Positions 1 through 4,259 of a DNA stretch of 7,656 nucleotides are shown one piece after another (position 1 is the first letter of the stretch; the number at the start of each line of letters is the position of its first letter). The stretch comes from JBBDWZ01 sp050732575. GTDB lineage: Bacteria; Gemmatimonadota; Gemmatimonadetes; Longimicrobiales; RSA9. The position numbers and the translations under genes are program-made. The stretch spans positions 1 through 7,656 of the forward strand of contig JBOHRF010000247.1 in assembly GCA_050732575.1 (NCBI GenBank). The letters are read 5' to 3'. The notes below the pieces were generated by a model that was given only the letters and a program-made list of their open reading frames with translations, did no database searches and had not been told where the DNA came from.

Positions 1-630
1 GTATTGCAGCCCGCGAAAGACCTGGGCGCATTCATCGATCGCGCCATTTTCACGTCCAACCACCTCTGGATCAATTCGAAGACCTGGGATCCCGAGGGTC
101 TGCTCAGCACGTTCCCGGCCGTGGGCACGCTGCTGCTGGGCACGTTGGTGGGATATTGGATCCGCTCTCCGCGCACGCAACTCGACAAGACGGTGGGCCT
201 GTTCGTGGCGGGCAACGTAGGATTGGTGCTCGGCATCATCTGGAATTACGTCTTCCCCATCAACAAGAACCTCTGGACCAGCTCGTACGTCATCTTTACT
301 GCGGGCATGGCGTGCCACTTTCTTGCGCTCTGCTACTGGTTGATCGACGTGAAAGGTTATCGCCGCTGGACACTGCCTTTCTTGATCTTTGGCATGAACG
401 CCATCACCGCATTCTTCCTGTCCAGCATTGGCGCACGCTCGCTCAACCTGATCAAGGTCGCGGGCCCCACGGGTGAGCCGATCGCGCTCAAGACCTACAT
501 CTTCACCAATTTCTATCAGTCCTGGCTCTCGCCCATCAATGCATCCCTGGCCTTTGCCATCACGTACGTGCTGTTCTGGCTGGGCGTGATGGCCATTCTC
601 TACAAGCGCCGCATCTTCATAAAGCTTTAG
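1..630 (+). CDS. NagX/HGSNAT-like (DUF5009-type) membrane acyltransferase, C-terminal part
   Basis: This is the C-terminal ~210 residues of a multi-pass inner-membrane protein resembling the heparan-alpha-glucosaminide N-acetyltransferase/NagX family (COG4299). Family members are thought to move an acetyl group across the membrane to an amino sugar. The frame is open to the left edge, so the start is outside the window; the TTG at position 4 is only the first possible start codon. Numbering from that TTG, hydrophobic segments lie at about 34-53, 63-83, 91-115, 122-143 and 179-201. Family-like signatures are the EGLLSTFPAVGTLLLG stretch (31-46), the VFPINKNLWTSSYV stretch (83-96) at a membrane edge, and GMNAIT (130-135). 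The end at TAG is natural, after a basic tail (KRR). The N-terminal membrane helices, where the family's active-site His is expected, are not visible, so activity cannot be judged. The next coding remnant starts 27 bp downstream on the same strand. The family call is made from remembered motifs, not from a search. Confidence 0.82.
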   Translation, partial: VLQPAKDLGAFIDRAIFTSNHLWINSKTWDPEGLLSTFPAVGTLLLGTLVGYWIRSPRTQLDKTVGLFVAGNVGLVLGIIWNYVFPINKNLWTSSYVIFTAGMACHFLALCYWLIDVKGYRRWTLPFLIFGMNAITAFFLSSIGARSLNLIKVAGPTGEPIALKTYIFTNFYQSWLSPINASLAFAITYVLFWLGVMAILYKRRIFIKL

Positions 631-657
631 GCGAACGTGTAACAGCTCCCTTTCTTC

Positions 658-1090
658 GTGATCCTGACCATCACGCCCAATCCCTCCCTGGATCTCCTGT
701 TCGAGACCAGTCGTCTGGTCTGGGATGATGCCAATCGCATGGCTGCGCCGCGTCGCAGACCAGGCGGCCAGGGCGTCAACGTGACCCGGGCGGCGCGCAC
801 GCTGGGCGGCTCGAGCGTAGCGCTGGTGTTGCTGGGCGGACGCGTGAGTGACGAGTTGGCGCCGCACTGAGTGATGGGGCCAGCCCCCGGCATGAGCACC
901 GCCGAGTTTCAACCGCGGCGGCGCGTGGGTGTGGGCGATGCGTTCCTGGCCGCGTTGCTGGTTGAGATCGACGTGTAATCAGCCAGGACGCAGCGTTACG
1001 CCGCGCCGCAGCGGCCGGTGCCGCCGTCCTGCAGACGCACAGGCCAGCGAGCTACTCACGCCCGGAGAAAGTGCAGCAAATACCGAAACG
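658..1090 (+). pseudogene. Degenerate PfkB-family sugar kinase (1-phosphofructokinase-like), internally deleted
   Basis: A GTG start at 658 opens a 70-codon frame beginning MILTITPNPSLDLLF, the N-terminal strand typical of 1-phosphofructokinase/tagatose-6-phosphate kinase. It contains the substrate-loop motif PGGQGVNV (35-42) and an LLGG turn (58-61). It stops at TGA 868-870. Past that stop, still in the same frame, bases 925-960 encode VGVGDAFLAALL, the GAGD-type catalytic-base and anion-hole motif that sits near the C-terminus of PfkB kinases. The frame stops again at TAA 976-978. From about 981, a different frame encodes SQDAALRRAAAAGAAVLQT, matching the final ALRRA-x-AAGA helix of the family. 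So N- and C-terminal landmarks are present, but roughly 180-190 residues between them are missing (family length about 300), and there is one in-frame stop and one frameshift. It is either a real pseudogene or assembly damage near the scaffold gap at 1156. No convincing Shine-Dalgarno precedes the GTG. A functional short protein from 658-870 is unlikely, because it lacks the nucleotide site. Confidence 0.75.
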
Positions 1091-1093
1091 ATC

Positions 1094-1126
1094 GAGGCCG
1101 GTTGCTCGACTGAGCAACCGCGCCTC
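1094..1126. repeat. Long inverted repeat / hairpin between convergent genes
   Basis: GGTTGCTC (1100-1107) and GAGCAACC (1112-1119) are perfectly complementary around the loop GACT. Pairing extends by C1099-G1120 and then, skipping one bulged C at 1121, by GAGGC (1094-1098) with GCCTC (1122-1126). This gives a 14-bp stem with a single bulge. There is no T-run on the plus strand; on the minus strand the stem is followed by GATCGTTTCGG, only weakly T-rich. It lies between the kinase remnant (plus) and the CHRD operon (minus), where a bidirectional terminator would be expected. That role is inferred, and the scaffold gap leaves its true neighbour uncertain. Confidence 0.5.
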
Positions 1127-1155
1127 CATCAAGTCTACCGCTACTGCGGCGTCAG

Positions 1156-1165
1156 NNNNNNNNNN
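1156..1165. other. Assembly gap: ten N
   Basis: Exactly ten ambiguous bases separate two sequence blocks, a common fixed-size placeholder at a scaffold join. The true length of missing DNA is unknown. The minus-strand CHRD gene reads straight into it and loses its last residues and stop. The damaged kinase sequence lies just to the left. Confidence 0.97.
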
Positions 1166-1616
1166 CGCCCGGGTTGGCGGTGTTGTGCACGTTGAAATAC
1201 GCGCGACCGCCGCGGATGAGGACCTTCAGGGAATCCATCGAGATCGCATTTCCGGGGTTCGTGGCCGTCGCAGACCCGGCGCCCAGAACGCCGTTCGTGA
1301 CGGTCGAGGCAGCACTAATGATGTTCAGGACCACGCCCCCGTTCACACCGACTACGGCCGTCGGGGAAGCATGGATGTGCGCGGCCGTAACGTTTGCAAT
1401 GTTGGCCACGCTCACCGTGAAGGTGAGGCCGGTTGTCGTGAACTCGACCCGCCCCGTGCCGGTAGCGGCCGTAGTGACCGCCGGTACTTCCTGCTGCCCG
1501 TTCAATGTTGCCACGAAAACTTCGGGTTGCGGCCCTTCGTCTTCTTCGCTGCAGGCGGCGATTCCGCCGATGGCTAGCGCTGCAATTGCGAATACGACAC
1601 TCTTCCGTGCGTTCAT
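1166..1616 (-). CDS. CHRD-domain lipoprotein, C-terminus lost in assembly gap
   Basis: The visible 150 residues start with a lipoprotein signal peptide, MNARKSVVFAIAALAIGG followed by IAAC, so the acylated Cys is residue 22. A short acidic linker (SEEDEGPQPE) follows, then a CHRD domain from about 33. CHRD signatures are the opening FVATLNGQQEVPAV, GTGRVEFT (53-60), the AAHIHA motif (78-83) and the closing YFNVHNTANPG (140-150). The family normally ends within about ten further residues of the form GEIRGQ, which fall in the gap. CHRD domains were named from animal chordin; in bacteria they occur in secreted or anchored proteins, and their molecular role is poorly defined. The ATG is supported by GGAGGA four bases upstream and by the signal peptide. 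The gene begins only 15 bp after the cupredoxin stop, so it is the last visible gene of a three-gene minus-strand operon. No catalytic residues can be assigned. Confidence 0.88.
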
Positions 1617-1620
1617 ACGA

Positions 1621-1626
1621 TCCTCC
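1621..1626 (-). promoter_or_regulatory. Ribosome binding site of the CHRD gene
   Basis: Read on the minus strand this is GGAGGA, four bases before the ATG at 1616. It fixes the start in the 15-bp space after the upstream stop and shows the CHRD gene has its own strong initiation signal within the operon. Confidence 0.8.
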
Positions 1627-1631
1627 AGGGT

Positions 1632-2069
1632 TTATTGAACGATGATGACGGCTCTCATGTTCGTGTGCGGCACGCAGTGATACGGGAACGTGCCCGCCGA
1701 GCCGAACGCCCGCGCGAATGTCTGACCGTCCGCAAAGAGCGGCGAGGACCAGACAGCGTTGTCGGAAGTCGATGTGTGCGCATCCTGGCCCGCGACCTCA
1801 TCACAATTGACCCAGGTCACGGTCGTGCCCGCGCTCACGCGCAGCGTGTCCGGGAAGAACAGATAGCCGCGTATCGCCACCACGGCCTTGCGCGGACCGA
1901 GTGCGCTCACGGGCACATCACAGTTTTGGCCGTTCGGCGGCGCGAGCGCACCATCGTGCTCGGAGAAACAGCCCGCCACCTGCGCTGATAGGAACGCCAC
2001 ACACACTGCCAGCCCAGTCCGCCGCGATGCGGTTTTCCGTCTTCCCGCGCCCATGCCCGCGCCCTTCAT
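1632..2069 (-). CDS. Cupredoxin (amicyanin-like) lipoprotein
   Basis: This 145-residue protein has a basic N-terminus (RRKTASRR), a hydrophobic stretch and the lipobox VAGC, giving an acylated Cys34. After a Pro/Gly linker, a cupredoxin domain covers about 60-145. It has the family pattern FFPDTLRVSAGTTVTWVN and predicted type-1 copper ligands His98, Cys132, His135 and Met138. The Cys-x2-His-x2-Met spacing is that of amicyanin, a short ligand loop. It should be a lipid-anchored periplasmic or outer-membrane electron-transfer or copper-binding protein; the partner is unknown. The frame is open 15 codons further upstream, but I chose the ATG at 2069 because its A is also the last base of the upstream TGA (TGATG overlap) and GGAGGT sits six bases before it, indicating translational coupling. 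Unusual features are Cys50 and Cys89, which could form a disulphide, and a several-residue insertion (CDEVAGQDA) just before the first copper His compared with the neighbouring cupredoxin domain. Confidence 0.9.
   Translation of the reverse strand: MKGAGMGAGRRKTASRRTGLAVCVAFLSAQVAGCFSEHDGALAPPNGQNCDVPVSALGPRKAVVAIRGYLFFPDTLRVSAGTTVTWVNCDEVAGQDAHTSTSDNAVWSSPLFADGQTFARAFGSAGTFPYHCVPHTNMRAVIIVQ
1812..1833. repeat. 22-bp direct repeat, copy 1 (in cupredoxin gene)
   Basis: This stretch is identical to 2237-2258, 425 bp away. It begins CCAGGTCACGG and ends GCCCGCG. On the minus strand it encodes the AGTTVTW core of the cupredoxin fold. Both copies lie at the same place in the two cupredoxin domains, so this is a trace of duplication or strong conservation, not a mobile repeat. 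Confidence 0.9.
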
Positions 2070-3139
2070 CAGCGCACCTCCACGATCTGCTTCATGAACG
2101 GATGCGGCCCACACGTGATCTCATACCGACCGGTCCGATCAAACGTACGCCTCCAGGAACCGCCCGGCTGGATCTCCGGCGATTCCCAGCTGGCGTCACC
2201 GGCCTTGATCGTGTGCATGAGCGGGTCTTCATTGAGCCAGGTCACGGTCGTGCCCGCGGTAATGCGCAGATCAGCCGGTTCGAACGCTACGTTGCGCATG
2301 CGCACCCGCACGGTCGGGCCCGTAGCCGTCGTTGCGCTGGGCTCGGTGCCGGCTGTCTGCGCCGCAGCCGCAGGGGATCGGCCGAAATACCGGCTTGGGT
2401 GGAACGGGATCGTAAACTCAAAGCCGTATCGGCGGGCCGAGCCGCCTCGGGATGCACCTTGCAGGGTCAGACTGTTGGTATTCGTCACCTGCAGGGAAAG
2501 CGTATGCGGCGTATAGGGAATAGCAATCTGGAGTGCGGCGCCCCAGGCCATTTCCTCACGATCGGATGCGTCCAGCAGCTGCGCCACGTCGCCGGCCACC
2601 GCGAACCAGCGCAGAAATTGCAGGGACGCGCCGCCGGCCAGCGCAAAGCGGGCGCTGTCCCGGCCGTACCCGCGACTTAGTGCCCTGGCTGCCCCGAGTA
2701 CGCGGACCGGTCCAAACTGGCGGTTCAGACTGACCTCGCCGTCCAGACTTTCGGCCGCCAGGTTATAGCCACCTTGGATCGCAAGGTCGAATGGAGATCC
2801 GGAGAACTGCTTCAAGGGCATGGCCCGGGCAAAGAATTCCCATTCGTTCGGATAGACCGGCTCGACCAGGTCGGAACGCGTCGCGTAGTTGGCCGCCAGG
2901 AGTACGTTGCCAGGCAACCCTGCGCCTAATAGAAACGTCGGATAGTTTGTCACCTGCCGCGCTGGCGGTCCACTGACCGTGAAACGATGCAGGAAGTTGA
3001 AGTAAAGAGTGCCCCGTGTACCATCCCAGCCGCCGCTCAGATTCGGGGTCCGCTGCAGCACCGATTGCGCAGCTACCGTTATCGGCCCAGCCACAAGGAA
3101 AATCGCGGCCCAAGCCGGCACGCGTGCGCGAGCCGTCAT
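2069..3139 (-). CDS. Beta-barrel (DUF5777-like) protein fused to a C-terminal cupredoxin domain
   Basis: The 356-residue product has a cleavable signal peptide (MTARARVPAWAAIFLVAG..., probable cut after Ala24 in TVAA-Q). Residues ~25-253 form a domain rich in alternating aromatic/hydrophobic strands, with TLYFNFLHRF (44-53), an IPYTPHTLSLQVTNTNSLTL stretch (207-226) and a final YGFEFTIPF strand (238-246). This recalls DUF5777-type outer-membrane barrels; that name is from memory and unverified. An Ala/Thr-rich linker (~254-275) leads to a cupredoxin domain at 276-356, with VAFEPADLRITAGTTVTWLN and predicted copper ligands His309, Cys343, His346 and Met349 (amicyanin-type Cys-x2-His-x2-Met). 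The likely location is the outer membrane, with the copper domain attached at the C-terminus; which side it faces is unknown. It is the first visible gene of the minus-strand operon; its TGA overlaps the next gene's ATG. The start ATG at 3139 has only a weak GTGGA upstream but gives a good signal peptide. Confidence is high for the cupredoxin part and moderate for the barrel. Confidence 0.85.
   Translation of the reverse strand: MTARARVPAWAAIFLVAGPITVAAQSVLQRTPNLSGGWDGTRGTLYFNFLHRFTVSGPPARQVTNYPTFLLGAGLPGNVLLAANYATRSDLVEPVYPNEWEFFARAMPLKQFSGSPFDLAIQGGYNLAAESLDGEVSLNRQFGPVRVLGAARALSRGYGRDSARFALAGGASLQFLRWFAVAGDVAQLLDASDREEMAWGAALQIAIPYTPHTLSLQVTNTNSLTLQGASRGGSARRYGFEFTIPFHPSRYFGRSPAAAAQTAGTEPSATTATGPTVRVRMRNVAFEPADLRITAGTTVTWLNEDPLMHTIKAGDASWESPEIQPGGSWRRTFDRTGRYEITCGPHPFMKQIVEVR
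2076..2081 (-). promoter_or_regulatory. Ribosome binding site of the cupredoxin lipoprotein, inside the upstream gene
   Basis: GGAGGT on the minus strand lies six bases before the ATG at 2069, within the last codons of the barrel-cupredoxin gene. With the TGATG stop/start overlap it selects this start over the in-frame ATG 15 codons upstream, and implies coupled translation of the two copper proteins. Confidence 0.85.
2237..2258. repeat. 22-bp direct repeat, copy 2 (in barrel-cupredoxin gene)
   Basis: This is an exact match to 1812-1833. The flanking base differs on each side. It encodes the same AGTTVTW segment in the fused cupredoxin domain, supporting a shared origin of the two copper domains. 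Confidence 0.9.
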
Positions 3140-3198
3140 GCGCTAATTCCACTCCGCTTGTAGTAGATGGAAGAACGAATCGCCGTGAGACGAAATCC
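3140..3198. promoter_or_regulatory. Divergent 59-bp control region
   Basis: The barrel-cupredoxin operon (leftward) and the AMIN-like lipoprotein gene (rightward) start 59 bp apart, so any promoters must overlap here or extend into the coding regions. I see no convincing -35/-10 pair in either direction. Ribosome binding signals are weak on both sides: GTGGA before the leftward ATG and GAGA at 3187-3190 before the rightward one. Shared regulation is inferred from geometry only. Confidence 0.4.
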
Positions 3199-3762
3199 AT
3201 GAACCAACGGAAATGTTCCATTATCGGCGCGGGTTTCTGCGCCCTCACGCTGCTCACACAAGCGTGCATCATCGTTGAAAAACAGCCCGAGAGTTCGGAA
3301 AAAAGCTCGGAAAACGCGGAACTTGGCCTGGACGATCGCTGGACTGCCGGCATGGTCGCCGCCGGTCACGCGGTCAACAGCGTAGCCGCCCTGGCCGCCG
3401 TGCGCACCGCCAAACATCAGGACTTCGAGCGCATGGTCTTCGAATTCAGTGGAGACCTGCCAAACTACAAAGTGCAGTATCACGACACCCCCATTTCCGC
3501 CTGCAATTCGCGCGAGACCGTCTCCACCGCGGGCGATGTCTGGCTCGAGATCCGTTTCGAGCCGGCCGCCGCTCATGACCAGTACGGCCAGGTCACCGCA
3601 GGCCCGCCCAGCCTTGCACCCGCTCTCAACAATATCCGCGGACTCGATCTTTCCTGTGACTTCGAGTCCATTTTGACGTGGGTGGCCGGCGTCGCCTCAC
3701 CGAGCCGATTCCGCGTCCTCGAGCTGAAGACTCCAACGCGCCTGGTGGTCGACGTGCGCTGA
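3199..3762 (+). CDS. AMIN-like domain lipoprotein
   Basis: The product is 187 residues. It begins MNQRKCSIIGAGFCALTLLT and reaches a probable lipobox TQAC with acylated Cys23; the Thr at -3 is less usual, so anchoring is likely but not certain. A charged, Ser/Glu-rich linker (EKQPESSEKSSENAE, 27-41) follows. From about 61 to the end is an AMIN-like domain: AAVRTAKHQDFERMVFEF (66-83), YKVQYHD (90-96), WLEIRFEPAAAH (115-126), LSCDFESILTWVAGV (151-165) and the terminal TRLVVDVR. AMIN-type domains are thought to help attach or localise proteins in the envelope; this version commonly stands alone in small secreted proteins of unknown function. Cys102 and Cys153 may form a disulphide. The frame is open upstream to 3016, but that would antisense-overlap the neighbouring gene and bury the signal peptide, so the ATG at 3199 is chosen. 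The gene is divergent from the cupredoxin operon and is followed by a hairpin at 3792. Confidence 0.88.
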   Translation: MNQRKCSIIGAGFCALTLLTQACIIVEKQPESSEKSSENAELGLDDRWTAGMVAAGHAVNSVAALAAVRTAKHQDFERMVFEFSGDLPNYKVQYHDTPISACNSRETVSTAGDVWLEIRFEPAAAHDQYGQVTAGPPSLAPALNNIRGLDLSCDFESILTWVAGVASPSRFRVLELKTPTRLVVDVR

Positions 3763-3791
3763 CGTAATACGCCGTAACAATCCAAGTTGAG

Positions 3792-3810
3792 GGCTGGGAT
3801 CATCCCGGCC
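3792..3810 (+). terminator. Terminator-like hairpin after the AMIN-like gene
   Basis: GGCTGGGA (3792-3799) pairs with TCCCGGCC (3803-3810) around a three-base loop, an 8-bp stem with one G-T pair, 29 bp past the stop codon. There is no T-run after it, so it is not a textbook intrinsic terminator; it may instead protect the 3' end or be incidental. Confidence 0.4.
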
Positions 3811-3922
3811 ATGCAACGCCGCTTCGCTACACCGACTGTTAAATCTTCTTACAACAATAAGTTGAAAGATAGGCGCGGAGAAAATGCTTGACTCTGCGTA
3901 GGGGTCGGGGCATCTTGGGGCC

Positions 3923-3949
3923 CGCGATTGCGGAAGTGTCGCAATTGCG
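3923..3949. repeat. Inverted repeat, 10-bp arms
   Basis: CGCGATTGCG (3923-3932) pairs with CGCAATTGCG (3940-3949) with a seven-base loop (GAAGTGT) and one G-T wobble. It is the strongest structure in the intergenic region and could be an RNA hairpin or an operator-like site. No T-run follows. Confidence 0.6.
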
Positions 3950-3953
3950 CCTC

Positions 3954-3973
3954 GGTTCCTTGCGCTCGGAACC
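3954..3973. repeat. Inverted repeat, 6-bp arms
   Basis: GGTTCC (3954-3959) and GGAACC (3968-3973) are perfectly complementary around an eight-base loop, starting five bases after the preceding 10-bp stem. The two form a closely spaced tandem pair. Confidence 0.45.
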
Positions 3974-3984
3974 CCCCACGAGCC

Positions 3985-4012
3985 TTGACACCTGCCCCGG
4001 AACGCCTAAGCT
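3985..4012 (+). promoter_or_regulatory. Possible sigma-70-type promoter for the 989-residue lipoprotein
   Basis: TTGACA (3985-3990) matches the -35 consensus exactly, and TAAGCT (4007-4012) lies 16 bases downstream as a poor -10 element (three of six matches). It faces the downstream gene and would give a leader of about 240 bases. The -35 is convincing, the -10 is not. Confidence 0.3.
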
Positions 4013-4086
4013 TCGCGCGCCTTTTGCCCAAGTCGGGCGAGGAAAGCGATTTACGCGTCTCCAGTGGCGATGCTGAAACCAGGGTT

Positions 4087-4108
4087 GGATTCGCCCGATC
4101 GGCAATCC
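4087..4108. repeat. Bulged hairpin in the putative leader
   Basis: GGATT-C-GCC (4087-4095) pairs with GGC-AATCC (4101-4108), leaving one bulged C and a five-base loop CGATC. It is one of several possible structures in the leader of the downstream gene. Confidence 0.4.
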
Positions 4109-4246
4109 TCCGGTAGCCCTGCCTTTCGGCGTTTTGCACTTGTGTCCGGGTGTTTGTGGCGGATACAACGCAGGTCCGAGAGACCGTCAGTCGCAACAAT
4201 GCAGCAGATGGTAATCTTCTTCATCCCTAACTCAACCCAGGAATCT

Positions 4247-4254
4247 GGGAGGAG
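4247..4254 (+). promoter_or_regulatory. Strong ribosome binding site of the 989-residue lipoprotein
   Basis: GGGAGGAG lies five bases before the ATG at 4260. It is the best Shine-Dalgarno match in the window and fixes the start of the large lipoprotein. Confidence 0.85.
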
Positions 4255-4259
4255 CGGAA

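Larger units (their letters stand above)
3763..4259. other. 497-bp non-coding region with several hairpins
   Basis: Short open frames cross this stretch on both strands, but none has a recognisable product or start signal. It contains an A/T-rich patch (about 3838-3868), unusual for this DNA, and inverted repeats at 3792-3810, 3923-3949, 3954-3973, 4024-4040 and 4087-4108. A possible promoter lies at 3985-4012, and the strong ribosome binding site of the next gene is at its right end. It probably combines the end of the AMIN-like transcript with a promoter and a long structured leader for the 989-residue lipoprotein. I recognise no known riboswitch, tRNA or small RNA. Confidence 0.6.

Noticed and set aside
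1174..1638. A 154-codon plus-strand open frame opposite the CHRD gene
   Set aside because: It is the antisense of a clear CHRD lipoprotein with signal peptide and ribosome binding site; the plus frame has no family resemblance.
3016..3198. A 61-codon upstream extension of the AMIN-like lipoprotein
   Set aside because: It overlaps the opposite-strand barrel-cupredoxin gene and would place the lipoprotein signal internally.
3888..3916. TTGACT (3888-3893) with CATCTT 17 bases later as a promoter
   Set aside because: The -10 matches only three of six positions; the TTGACA at 3985 is at least as good, so this was not listed.
4080..4096. A possible tRNA T-arm-like string (GGGTTGGATTCGCCC)
   Set aside because: No acceptor, D or anticodon arms can be built around it, and the loop does not fit the TTCGAAT pattern. 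It is part of a better bulged hairpin at 4087-4108.
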